From: Winogradskyella endarachnes
GTDB taxonomy: Bacteria; Bacteroidota; Bacteroidia; Flavobacteriales; Flavobacteriaceae
Assembly: GCF_009741275.1 (NCBI RefSeq)
Contig: NZ_WOWS01000002.1
Span: 310,001-374,000 of the forward strand
Length of the DNA stretch: 64,000 nucleotides
Direction: 5' to 3'
Numbering within the stretch: position 1 is the first letter of the stretch; every line of letters begins with the position of its first letter. Below are positions 18,054-26,940 of this stretch, one piece after another. Made by a program: the position numbers and the translations under genes. Below the pieces are notes generated by a model. The model was given only the letters and a program-made list of their open reading frames with translations. It was not told where the DNA came from and ran no database searches.

Positions 18054-19058
18054 ATGAAGAACTTTATTGAAAAATGGAAAGTTATACTTATTATAAACCT
18101 ATTTGTTGTACTCCTTTTATTAATAGTTTGTCTTAGACAATATATTGGTATCAACAGATTCTTTATATTATCTTTCTTAGGTTTTTTTGTACCTTTTTTT
18201 GTGTATGCCAATATCTTATTTGTACTGTATTGGGCTTTAAAGAGAAAAATTCAGTTTCTCATATCTTTAAGTATACTTGTTTTTGGTTATTTTATGAATG
18301 ATTCGTTTATAAAATTTAATGATTCAAATAGTAATGCTTTTGCAGATTTTAGTGTAATGTCATTTAACGCACATGGATTTGCTGGTTTCTTTAAAATAGA
18401 TAATCCAAACGTGAAAGAGGATATAGTTGAATATGTTTTAAGAGAAAATCCAGATATTGTATGTTTTCAAGAGTATAATATTGAAGTTAGTAGTATGTTT
18501 AAGGAATATCCATATAAATATATCACTCCAGATTCTGTTGATGCTACACCACAAGCAATTCTTTCTAAGTATCCTATAGTATCTCACGGTGCTTTTGATT
18601 TTAAAAATACAATAAACAATGCCATTTATGCAGATGTTAAAATAAAGCAAGATACAGTTAGAGTTTATAACATTCACTTAGAATCTTTTAGAGTGAGGCC
18701 TGGTTCATTAAAGCGTGAAGTACCAACAAACATTTTTAATAGAATGAGTTCAGCTTTTCAGAAACAGTTAGAGCAAGCACGATTGGTAAAAAAACATAGT
18801 TTATCAGTGAAGTATAAAACCTTAATATGTGGTGATTTTAATAGTACACAATATTCAAATGTTTATAGAATTTTAAAAGGGGATTTAAAAGATAGTTTTT
18901 TAGAAAAAGGTGTAGGTTTTGGCAATACGTTTGATTTTAGAATATTACCGTTTAGAATAGATATGATACTGACCGATTTAGAAATTGTGTCACATAAAAA
19001 TTACAACATTGAATATTCTGATCATGAACCAATAAAAGCATCGTTTCGTGTTAAATAG
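18054..19058 (+). CDS. Membrane-anchored endonuclease/exonuclease/phosphatase-family protein
   Basis: The 334-residue protein has three N-terminal membrane helices (about residues 9-28, 33-55 and 60-80) and then an EEP (DNase I-like) domain. Family motifs are visible: SVMSFNAHGF, ENPDIVCFQEYN with the catalytic Glu, VYNIHLES, ICGDFNSTQYS and the C-terminal YSDHEPI containing the Asp-His pair. Such proteins may be nucleases or phosphoesterases; the substrate cannot be assigned. It has its own promoter and is followed by a 311-base gap. Confidence 0.85.
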   Translation: MKNFIEKWKVILIINLFVVLLLLIVCLRQYIGINRFFILSFLGFFVPFFVYANILFVLYWALKRKIQFLISLSILVFGYFMNDSFIKFNDSNSNAFADFSVMSFNAHGFAGFFKIDNPNVKEDIVEYVLRENPDIVCFQEYNIEVSSMFKEYPYKYITPDSVDATPQAILSKYPIVSHGAFDFKNTINNAIYADVKIKQDTVRVYNIHLESFRVRPGSLKREVPTNIFNRMSSAFQKQLEQARLVKKHSLSVKYKTLICGDFNSTQYSNVYRILKGDLKDSFLEKGVGFGNTFDFRILPFRIDMILTDLEIVSHKNYNIEYSDHEPIKASFRVK

Positions 19059-19369
19059 TAATATTTAAATACGTTTAATTTTTTAATTTTAATTAATTTC
19101 GAATTAAGATGTTTATTTCATTCAATTTTACACGTTCGTAGTATTCTCTTAATTTTCGTAAAAACTGAAATTTTAACATTAAAAATTGACTCTTTATATT
19201 GTTTTTTTTAAGATTTAAATAATTGGTATTAAGCGTTTTGTGTTGTTTTTATGTTTCTTGTCGGTATTATTATATTTTGAACTAAAATATTCATAAATAA
19301 TGTTTGAAAAATCGAAATTTATTTAACTTGCATTGCTATTAATTAACAAATAAAAATTATAAATTAAAG
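19059..19369 (+). other. AT-rich gap before the acyl-metabolism locus
   Basis: No coding frame or RNA gene is seen in these 311 bases. A weak promoter candidate lies at 19304-19331 (TTG, 17 bp, TAACTTGC with one mismatch to the -7 consensus), 38 bases before the first acyl carrier protein gene. Composition is more AT-rich than the flanks. Confidence 0.4.
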
Positions 19370-19603
19370 ATGGATATAGGTAATAAAGTTAGGGAGATTA
19401 TTGCAGAGTCTATAGAAGTAGAAATATCAAAAATAGAAGAAGATACAGCTATAGGTGATTTTCCTAAATGGGATTCCATGGGGCAAATAATTATAATTTC
19501 CGCTTTAGAAAAAGAGTTCGATTTTAAATTTGACCCAGAGGTAATTATGGATTTAGAAGATGTAGGAGATATGATTGAGGCTGTAGAAGAGCATGTTGCA
19601 TAA
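19370..19603 (+). CDS. Acyl carrier protein (first of two in the locus)
   Basis: This 77-residue acidic protein has the four-helix ACP pattern and the phosphopantetheine site KWDSMGQ, with Ser36 as attachment residue. It carries DSM instead of the DSL seen in primary fatty-acid ACP, a hallmark of specialised carriers. It is followed 11 bases later by an adenylate-forming ligase, which is the obvious candidate to load it. It opens the accessory locus 19.4-27.7 kb. Confidence 0.9.
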   Translation: MDIGNKVREIIAESIEVEISKIEEDTAIGDFPKWDSMGQIIIISALEKEFDFKFDPEVIMDLEDVGDMIEAVEEHVA

Positions 19604-19614
19604 TAATCACAGTT

Positions 19615-21066
19615 ATGGAGTTTGTATCACTTGAAGAGAAAATATTTGATTTTTCAATTCAAACACCTAATAAAACTGCAATAGTTGAAAAGAAAAATAC
19701 TGTTACATATCAGGAACTTTACCAACATATTTGGTCAACCAAGTGCTTTTTAGAGAAAACTTATAACTTACAGAAAGGTGATACTGTTGTAATTGCCGCA
19801 AGTAAAAATTTAAATTTTATCTATGCTTATTTTGCTTTTCATCTTATAGGAGTGAAAGTTGTTCCTTTAGATGAACAAATTCAACAGGAGAGATTAGTAT
19901 ATATTATCCAAAAAACCAACCCTAAATTAGTTATTGGATTAAATATTGAAGAAGAAATAGTTTGTATTGATTTTGATGTGTTAAAAGAGATAGAACAGGT
20001 TCTTGTTCCTAATCAAATTGAATTTCCTGAAGAATGCCAAGAAGCAGATGTTTTGTTTACTACTGGTACAACGGGAGATCCAAAAGGTGTAGTCTTAACT
20101 CACGGAAATCTTGCAGCTAGTGCACATAATATTAATACATTTATCCAAAATGATAGTAAGGATGTAGAGCTTTTAGCTTTACCAATTAGCCATTCATTTG
20201 GTTTAGGTAGAATTAAATGTGTATTGATCACAGGCGGAACATTGGTATTGTTAGGTAGTGTTGTTAATATGAAGCGTTTGTTTAGAACGTTTAAAGAACA
20301 AAATATCACAGGATTTGGTATGGTGCCAGCTAGTTGGCAGTATATTCAAAAAATGAGTGGTAATAAATTAAAAGATTATGCTGATAACCTTAATTATATA
20401 GAGTTAGGAAGCGCATATATGTCTCCAGAAGACAAGGAAGAACTTATTAAATTATTTCCTAATACTAGGATTTGTATGCATTACGGACTTACCGAAGCTT
20501 CGAGATCTACTTTTATGGAATTTCATACAGATTGTAACTATTTAAATACAATTGGTAAAGCAACTCCAAATGTTGAAATTAGTATAAAAGATAATCAAGG
20601 CCATACTGTTAGTGCAGGAGAAGAGGGTGAAATTTGCGTAAAAGGACAGCATGTAACTGCGGGTTATTTTACGGATTCTAATAGCGGCTTTTTTTACGGC
20701 GATTATTTTAGAACAGGAGATATTGGAAGTGTAGATAATAATGGTTACGTATATTTAAAAGGACGTTATAAAGAGATTATAAATGTTGGAGGTAAGAAAT
20801 TATCGCCTATTGAAGTAGAATCTAAAATTAATGAATTCGATTCTTCATTAGAGTCTGTTTGTATTGGTGTTAAAGATCCCGATGGAATTTTGGGTGAAGT
20901 AGTTAAAGCATTTATTGTAAAAAATAACACTACTCATAATTTTGAATCTATAAATGAGTTTTTAAAATCGAAGTTAGAATCCTATAAAGTACCAGTTTTA
21001 TATGAATGGATTGACGAAATTCCGAGAACGAAATCTGGAAAAATACAACGACAAAAATTAAAATAA
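19615..21066 (+). CDS. AMP-dependent acyl synthetase/ligase
   Basis: The 483-residue enzyme belongs to the class I adenylate-forming superfamily: it activates a carboxylic acid with ATP and passes the acyl group to CoA or a carrier protein. The P-loop motif TTGTTGDPKGVVLTHGN, the A5-like MHYGLTEASRSTF, the A7-like FRTGDIGSVDNNGY, the A8 hinge GRYKEIINVGGKKLSPIEVE and the C-terminal catalytic Lys in PRTKSGKIQRQKL are all present, so it should be active. Being shorter than typical acyl-CoA ligases and right after an ACP gene, it is probably an acyl-ACP ligase (inference). The alcohol dehydrogenase follows after 3 bases. Confidence 0.9.
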   Translation: MEFVSLEEKIFDFSIQTPNKTAIVEKKNTVTYQELYQHIWSTKCFLEKTYNLQKGDTVVIAASKNLNFIYAYFAFHLIGVKVVPLDEQIQQERLVYIIQKTNPKLVIGLNIEEEIVCIDFDVLKEIEQVLVPNQIEFPEECQEADVLFTTGTTGDPKGVVLTHGNLAASAHNINTFIQNDSKDVELLALPISHSFGLGRIKCVLITGGTLVLLGSVVNMKRLFRTFKEQNITGFGMVPASWQYIQKMSGNKLKDYADNLNYIELGSAYMSPEDKEELIKLFPNTRICMHYGLTEASRSTFMEFHTDCNYLNTIGKATPNVEISIKDNQGHTVSAGEEGEICVKGQHVTAGYFTDSNSGFFYGDYFRTGDIGSVDNNGYVYLKGRYKEIINVGGKKLSPIEVESKINEFDSSLESVCIGVKDPDGILGEVVKAFIVKNNTTHNFESINEFLKSKLESYKVPVLYEWIDEIPRTKSGKIQRQKLK

Positions 21067-21069
21067 ATT

Positions 21070-22206
21070 ATGTGGGAGCCTCAAGGGATTTATTCCAAAT
21101 TTTTATTAAAACAACCTACAATTCTTTTTGGAGACAATGCTATTATGGGACTTAAAACCTATGCTAGCTCTAGGGTTGTTGTAATTCATGGGTCTAGTTT
21201 AAGTGACGATTATAAGCAGAGCGTCCTTAAAGCTATGTCTGCCTTTGAAGTATCTTTTATAAAAAAAACCTGGGAAGGAGAACCTACTTTAGCAACTTTA
21301 AATCCAACGATAAAAAAGGTTGAAGATTGTAAACCAGATTTAATAATTGCTATTGGTGGAGGAAGTGTTATTGATGGTGCAAAAATGGTAAGAACGTATT
21401 ACGAGTTTCCTTTTTTTAATGTTAATGAAACAAGTTTTTCAATGCTTAACTGGAAAACCACACTTGTTGCTATACCAACAACAATTGGTAGTGGTGCAGA
21501 AATTTCTTCGGCGTCAGTGATGTATAATGACAAGGAAAAGACTAAAGAATTTGTAGTGAGTCATCAATTTATACCAGAAATTATAGTTTTAGAAGCAAGT
21601 TTAATTAAAAATGCACCTAAAAAAATATTACTATCTTCAATGGTAGATGCCTTGTCTCATGCTGTTGAAGGGTATATGTCTAAAATAGATAATTTATTGG
21701 TAGATAGCTACGCAGAAAAAGCAATTCAAATTATATCACAATATCATGAGGTTATCAGTAAAGACATTGATGAGCATTATTTAAATAAGCTTCAGTTAGC
21801 ATCACTCTTTGCAGGATTGGTTCAAAACCATTGTATTGTAGGTGCAACTCATGCATTAGCGCACCAAATGTCTGCTTTTGGATTGTCGCACTCAAACGCT
21901 ATAGCACTATTTTTACCTTCAGTGATTAAGAGAAATATTAAAGATACAAACGCCAATAAAAGATTTAATCAACTAGCAAAACATTCTGGTTTTAGTGATG
22001 GAAAAGAACTATTAAATTTTATTGAAACATTTATTAAAGGTTTTGATCTTTCAGAAGAATTAAATGTATTAAAGGAACATAAGGAAGAAATTTTGGCCAA
22101 TGATGCATTCTTTCAGCAGGCCTTAAATGATAAAGGCGGACAAGGTAACCCAGTTGCTATGGACAAAGAATTTTTAAAGGATATTTTTAAAGAAGCGTCT
22201 CTATGA
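21070..22206 (+). CDS. Iron-containing alcohol dehydrogenase
   Basis: This 378-residue protein is a group III metal-dependent dehydrogenase that interconverts aldehydes and alcohols with NAD(P)H. The nucleotide-binding motif IAIGGGSVIDGAKM, the TTIGSGAEIS loop, the metal-ligand region DALSHAVEGYMS and the second metal motif GATHALAHQM with following HSNAIALFLP are visible. The next gene, encoding a LuxE-LuxC fusion, overlaps its end by 4 bases (ATGA), so the two are translationally coupled. Position suggests it reduces, or re-oxidises, the aldehyde made by the LuxC domain. Confidence 0.9.
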   Translation: MWEPQGIYSKFLLKQPTILFGDNAIMGLKTYASSRVVVIHGSSLSDDYKQSVLKAMSAFEVSFIKKTWEGEPTLATLNPTIKKVEDCKPDLIIAIGGGSVIDGAKMVRTYYEFPFFNVNETSFSMLNWKTTLVAIPTTIGSGAEISSASVMYNDKEKTKEFVVSHQFIPEIIVLEASLIKNAPKKILLSSMVDALSHAVEGYMSKIDNLLVDSYAEKAIQIISQYHEVISKDIDEHYLNKLQLASLFAGLVQNHCIVGATHALAHQMSAFGLSHSNAIALFLPSVIKRNIKDTNANKRFNQLAKHSGFSDGKELLNFIETFIKGFDLSEELNVLKEHKEEILANDAFFQQALNDKGGQGNPVAMDKEFLKDIFKEASL

Positions 22207-24686
22207 AAACTAAAACTCTTACAGATAACCTCATTAATACTAGTCCTTATGAATTAGATAAAGGACATAAAAAACAACTGTTTTTAGAGGCATTATTAGA
22301 CGAGATTAAATTCCATTATAACAATAACGAACAGTACAAACGTTTTTGTAACAACAAAGATTTTAATCCGCATAATTTTGTAGGAGACTTAGATCAAATT
22401 CCTCCAATCGCAGTAAGTGTGTTTAAAGACTTAGGAAAGGAGTTAAAGTCTATTCCAGATAATGAAGTTAAATTATCCTTGCAATCATCAGCAACTTCAG
22501 GCATACCAAGTACTGTAGTATTAGATAAAATTACGGCAAAACGTCAAGGCAAGGTGATGGTTAAGGTAATAAAAGATTTTATTGGTGCAGAAAGAAAGCC
22601 TTTTATCGTTGTAGATGTAAGCCCAAAACCAGAAAATATTAAATTTTTAGGAGCCAGATATGCTGCAATTGGTGGTTATTTAAATTTTGCTAGTGAGGTG
22701 AATTATGCCTTAGATACAAAATCTGATAACAGTGTAGCTTTTAATGTAGATAAAACTAAAACCTTTATTGAGAAATTAGATAAAGAAACGCCAATTGTTG
22801 TATTTGGTTTTACGTATATGTTATATGCGCAAGTTGTAAAACCATTATTAGATAAGGGAATTACTTTTAATTTGCCACAAGGATCTAAAATTATTCATAT
22901 TGGAGGTTGGAAAAAATTAGAAAGTGAAAAAATTGGTAAAGACCAATTTAATGAAGCCATGTCTCAATTGTTTGCAGTAAAAAAGGAACATGTTATAGAT
23001 ATTTACGGTTTTACGGAGCAGATGGGATTAAATTATCCAGATTGCGAATGTGGTTGGAAACATACACCTGTTTACTCTGAAGTAATTGTAAGAAACCCAG
23101 AAACAAGAGAGGTTATGCCTCAAGGAGAAGAAGGTGTTTTAGAATTTTTATCTCCAATTCCGCATTCTTATCCTGGTAATGTTGTTTTAACTGATGATAT
23201 GGGAGTTGTAAATCCAGAACCTTGCCCAAATGGAAGAAACGGAACCCGATTTAAAATCTTAGGTCGATTAAAAAAGGCAGAAGTTAGAGGTTGCGGAGAT
23301 ATTTTAGGAAGTAAATTAAAGTTTTCTGGTGATACCGAAGGACAAGAAGAGTCAATAAAATCAGATTTAGAACTTCATTACTGGAAAGGACAGCGCATTG
23401 ATGCTACGCAATCAGCAGAAATACAATTAACAAAAATTATAACCAACTTAAATTCTAAGAAAGAATGGTTAAGAAATCAACCAATTGATGCTTTAATTGG
23501 CTTAATAGGTGAGGCTTCTAAAGTATGGATGATGGCCGAAGGTGATTTAAGTACCATGAAAGAAAAAGGGTTGTCGTTTTTAGCTAATTGGGCTAAACCG
23601 ATTCATCTTAATAGAATTGCCACAATTGGTCTTAGAAATAATAGACAACATATTGATGGATTTATTCCATTAAATGAATCACGTAAGCAGTTTTTAAAAG
23701 CCAATCAAAAAGGCTTAGTTTGTCATTGGTTAGCTGGTAATGTTCAAGTTTTAGGAATGTTTGCTTTATTACAATCTATAATGACTAAGAATGTAAATCT
23801 TTTAAAAATATCATCTAAAGATGGAGGCGTTTTTGCAGGGTTGTTAAAAACGTTTGAAGGCTTAAGCTACACCACAAAAGGAGGATACACTATAAAAGGT
23901 GATGATTTATTAGAAACAATAGCCGTTGTTTATTTTTCTCATAAAGATAGACAAATAGGTGAATTAATGTCTAAGTCTGCTAATGTTCGTATAGCTTGGG
24001 GAGGAAGAGAAGCCGTAGAAACAGTAGCTAACTATCCGTCTATGTATGATACAGAAGATATTATATTTGGTCCTAAAATTTCCTTTTCAGTTATTTCACA
24101 AGAAGTTTTAAGTACCGAAAGAAAAGCAAAAAAAATAGCAAGAAAAGTTGCAGTAGATTCTAGTGTGTTTGATCAAACAGGTTGTGCTTCTCCACATAAT
24201 TTATATATAGAAAAAGGAGGAGTGATATCTCCAAGAGTTTTTTGTGAGTTGCTAGCACAAGGCATGGAAAAAACTGCCGTCCAAATTCCTAAAGGAGAAA
24301 CGTCGGTAGAGCAGATATCCGCTATTCACTCTGTAAGGGGATTATATGATTTTAAAGGCGAAGTTTGGGCTAGTGAGGATACTACATGGACGGTTGTATA
24401 TGCAGAAGATAAGAATTTAAAAGCTCCTGTATATTCAAGAGTGATTATGGTTCACCCTGTAGACCACATAGATGAAACTCTAGAACATATTGATGATAAT
24501 ATACAAACTATTGGTTTAGCAGCAATAGGAGAAAAAGCATTGAATTTTGCAGAAAAAGCAGTAGATAAAGGTGTTATGAGATGTCCGGAAATGGGTAGAA
24601 TGTTAAATTTTGAATCACCTTGGGACGGTATCTTTTTAATGGAAAGAATGGTAAGATGGAGTACTTTTGGAGGACCATTAATTTAA
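22203..24686 (+). CDS. LuxE-LuxC fusion: acyl-protein synthetase and acyl-CoA/acyl-thioester reductase
   Basis: One 827-residue polypeptide joins two enzymes that are separate in bioluminescent bacteria. Residues 1 to about 375 match LuxE acyl-protein synthetase: the ATP-binding LQSSATSGIPS, IDIYGFTEQMGLNYPDC, and Cys364 in VRGCGDILGS, which corresponds to the acyl-accepting Cys described for Vibrio LuxE. About residues 400-827 match LuxC fatty-acyl reductase: CHWLAGNVQVLGMFALLQ, VRIAWGGREAVE, and the nucleophile Cys661 in FDQTGCASPHN. In the family LuxE activates an acid and hands the acyl group to LuxC, which makes the aldehyde with NADPH. No luxA, luxB or luxD is nearby. A 128-base gap separates it from the KAS III gene. 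Confidence 0.88.
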   Translation: MKTKTLTDNLINTSPYELDKGHKKQLFLEALLDEIKFHYNNNEQYKRFCNNKDFNPHNFVGDLDQIPPIAVSVFKDLGKELKSIPDNEVKLSLQSSATSGIPSTVVLDKITAKRQGKVMVKVIKDFIGAERKPFIVVDVSPKPENIKFLGARYAAIGGYLNFASEVNYALDTKSDNSVAFNVDKTKTFIEKLDKETPIVVFGFTYMLYAQVVKPLLDKGITFNLPQGSKIIHIGGWKKLESEKIGKDQFNEAMSQLFAVKKEHVIDIYGFTEQMGLNYPDCECGWKHTPVYSEVIVRNPETREVMPQGEEGVLEFLSPIPHSYPGNVVLTDDMGVVNPEPCPNGRNGTRFKILGRLKKAEVRGCGDILGSKLKFSGDTEGQEESIKSDLELHYWKGQRIDATQSAEIQLTKIITNLNSKKEWLRNQPIDALIGLIGEASKVWMMAEGDLSTMKEKGLSFLANWAKPIHLNRIATIGLRNNRQHIDGFIPLNESRKQFLKANQKGLVCHWLAGNVQVLGMFALLQSIMTKNVNLLKISSKDGGVFAGLLKTFEGLSYTTKGGYTIKGDDLLETIAVVYFSHKDRQIGELMSKSANVRIAWGGREAVETVANYPSMYDTEDIIFGPKISFSVISQEVLSTERKAKKIARKVAVDSSVFDQTGCASPHNLYIEKGGVISPRVFCELLAQGMEKTAVQIPKGETSVEQISAIHSVRGLYDFKGEVWASEDTTWTVVYAEDKNLKAPVYSRVIMVHPVDHIDETLEHIDDNIQTIGLAAIGEKALNFAEKAVDKGVMRCPEMGRMLNFESPWDGIFLMERMVRWSTFGGPLI

Positions 24687-24814
24687 TCAAAAATAATTAT
24701 TAAATAACAAGGGTGGAATTTTAAATTTTTATATCTTCATGTAGTCAATATGTTAAATATTTGAGTGGTTGCATTTAAGTTGAAAGGGGAGTAATTTGAA
24801 TAATAAAACACACA

Positions 24815-25885
24815 ATGAATTTAAAATTTAGGAATAAAAAAATAACAGGAATACTAAGTGTGGTTCCTGAGAATGAAATTAAGTTTGATGATGAATTAGA
24901 AAATTATGCCTTTTCTAAAAGTCAATCTATGAAACTAAAACTCATTATGGGTTACAACAAAAGAAGAGTTGTTAGTAAAGAAACTACAGTTTCAGATTTG
25001 TGCATCCATGGTTTGCAATACCTTTTTGATACCAATAAATTAAATAAAGATGATATTGATGGGATTGTTTTAGTATCACAATCACCAGATTATTTTATTC
25101 CATCAACAAGTCATGTAATTCAGGGAAAATTAGGCTTAAAATCTGATATGGTATGTTTAGATATTAGTCAGGCATGTTCTGGTTATGCTATTGGCTTGTC
25201 ACAAGCATTTATGCTATTGGATCAAGAGGATATTAATAAAGTTGTAGTTTTAAATGGAGATACATATAGTCAAAAAGTTTCTGTTCAAGACAGAGGTAGT
25301 GGTCCAATAACTGGTGATGCTGTAGGAATAACTATTGTAGAAAAGAGCAATGAAGATAATATAATTTATGGCTCAATAAATACCGATGGTTCTGGTTCAG
25401 ATGCGCTTATAATTCCGGCAGGTGGATTTAGAACACCATCTACTCCTGAGACGTCAGTGTTAGTGCAAGACAATAAGGGTAATACAAGGTCATTAGATCA
25501 TTTAGTAATGAAAGGTGATGATGTGTTTAATTTTGTTCAAAGAGAAGTGCCACCAATGATAAATAAACTTCTAGAAAGGGCTAAAGTAAATAAAGATGAT
25601 GTAGATTATTTTATGTTTCATCAACCTAATAAATTTATGCTAAAAAAATTAGCCGATAAAATGGATGTGACTTACGATAAGATGCCTAATAATATTGTTG
25701 AGAATTTTGGAAACTCAAACAGTGCAACAATACCATTAAATATTAGTTTTAACCTAGGAGATAAAATATTAAGAAACTCGTATTTTCTATGCTTAGCTGG
25801 TTTTGGAGCCGGTTTAAGTTGGTCGTCTTTATTACTTGAAGTAGGGCATTTAGATTTTTGCGAAATAATAAATTATAATAATTAA
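24815..25885 (+). CDS. 3-oxoacyl-ACP synthase III family (KAS III / FabH-like)
   Basis: This 356-residue condensing enzyme of the KAS III type has an intact catalytic triad: Cys121 in DISQACSGYAIG, His269 in FMFHQPNKF and Asn300 in NFGNSNSATIPL. KAS III enzymes extend an acyl-CoA with malonyl-ACP, and some relatives instead esterify or transfer acyl groups. The sequence is diverged from housekeeping FabH (long N-terminal region, MGYNKRRVV) and sits two bases ahead of a second ACP gene. It probably serves the special pathway rather than bulk fatty acid synthesis. Confidence 0.9.
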   Translation: MNLKFRNKKITGILSVVPENEIKFDDELENYAFSKSQSMKLKLIMGYNKRRVVSKETTVSDLCIHGLQYLFDTNKLNKDDIDGIVLVSQSPDYFIPSTSHVIQGKLGLKSDMVCLDISQACSGYAIGLSQAFMLLDQEDINKVVVLNGDTYSQKVSVQDRGSGPITGDAVGITIVEKSNEDNIIYGSINTDGSGSDALIIPAGGFRTPSTPETSVLVQDNKGNTRSLDHLVMKGDDVFNFVQREVPPMINKLLERAKVNKDDVDYFMFHQPNKFMLKKLADKMDVTYDKMPNNIVENFGNSNSATIPLNISFNLGDKILRNSYFLCLAGFGAGLSWSSLLLEVGHLDFCEIINYNN

Positions 25886-25887
25886 AT

Positions 25888-26103
25888 ATGGAAGATTTTA
25901 TACCTTCTTTAGCAGAACTTTTAGAGGAGGAATCAGTTGAGCTTACTGATGCATTAGATTCATTTGAAGCATGGGATTCATTAACAATTTTGTCAATGAT
26001 TGCTTTTTTTGATTCGGAGTATAATGTTCAATTGTCTGCTGAAGAAATTGAAAATTCAGAAACAGTACAAGGCATTAAAGACCTTGTAGAAAGTAAAATG
26101 TAA
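25888..26103 (+). CDS. Acyl carrier protein (second of two in the locus)
   Basis: This 71-residue ACP-like protein has the phosphopantetheine site AWDSLTI with Ser31. It starts 2 bases after the KAS III stop codon, so the two are coupled. It differs markedly from the first ACP of the locus (DSL versus DSM, and little identity outside the site), suggesting that the two carriers serve different enzymes. Confidence 0.88.
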   Translation: MEDFIPSLAELLEEESVELTDALDSFEAWDSLTILSMIAFFDSEYNVQLSAEEIENSETVQGIKDLVESKM

Positions 26104-26174
26104 TAGGTTTTTATAATCTAGCTATTAATTAAATAATAAGTTTTTAAGGGGAACTTATAAAAAAAACATAAAGT

Positions 26175-26840
26175 ATGAGAAATGTAATAATTTTAGGAAC
26201 AGGAGGATGCGCAGCCGAACTCACATTCTTAATTGAAGATAATAATGCTAAATTACCAGCAGATCATTGGATCAATATTTTGGGATATATTGATTATGCT
26301 GATCATTTAAAAGATAACTATGATAAGTATGATTTTGAAGCTCCTGTCCTTTGTGATATAGATAGTTACCAACCAAAGCCAGACGAAGAAGTCCTAATCG
26401 GAGTTATGGATATTGCTTTTAAAGGTAAAATGATTAAAGCACTAAAAGAGAAGAATGCCAAAATTGGTAGTTTTTTTCATCACTCAGTTGTTATGCCTCC
26501 AAATTTAAATATAGGTGAAGGCAACATTGTTTTTCCGTTCTGTATTATAGAAAAATATGCTACCGTAGGTAATTACAATCTTCTTATTTCATATAGCTTT
26601 ATTGCCCACGACTGTGTGGTAGGAGATAATAACTTTCTCTCTGGTGCAGGTATTGCAGGATCTGTAAAAGTTGGTAATAATAATTATTTCGGACTTAGAT
26701 CAACAGTAGTGCCAGGTGTAACTATAGGAAACGGAAATACTATACAAGCCGGAATGTTAGTAGATAAAAATGTAAAAGACGATACTACGGTGTTTTACAG
26801 GTTTAAAGAGAAAGTTATGGCAATACCAAAGCCAAATTAA
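26175..26840 (+). CDS. NeuD-family sugar O/N-acyltransferase-like protein
   Basis: The 221-residue protein has the two-part NeuD/PglD layout: an N-terminal Rossmann-like segment (NVIILGTGGCAAELTFLIED) and a C-terminal left-handed beta helix of hexapeptide repeats (residues about 105-200, for example VGDNNFLSGAGIAGSVKVG). The catalytic His of the family is likely in SYSFIAHDCVVGD. These enzymes acetylate or acylate amino sugars using CoA or ACP donors. Its position 71 bases after an ACP suggests that it may use an acyl-ACP, but no sugar-nucleotide enzymes or glycosyltransferases are in the window. Confidence 0.82.
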   Translation: MRNVIILGTGGCAAELTFLIEDNNAKLPADHWINILGYIDYADHLKDNYDKYDFEAPVLCDIDSYQPKPDEEVLIGVMDIAFKGKMIKALKEKNAKIGSFFHHSVVMPPNLNIGEGNIVFPFCIIEKYATVGNYNLLISYSFIAHDCVVGDNNFLSGAGIAGSVKVGNNNYFGLRSTVVPGVTIGNGNTIQAGMLVDKNVKDDTTVFYRFKEKVMAIPKPN

Positions 26841-26940
26841 GCTCATCTTCTTTTTTAATAAATTCAATATTTACTCAATGGAGTTATGCATACATATGCA
26901 CATTGGTAATGGGTATTGCAAATTTTTATAATTTTAAAAA

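Noticed and set aside
19370-24686. Bioluminescence (lux) operon
   Set aside because: LuxE and LuxC motifs are present but luxA, luxB and luxD are absent, so light production is not supported.
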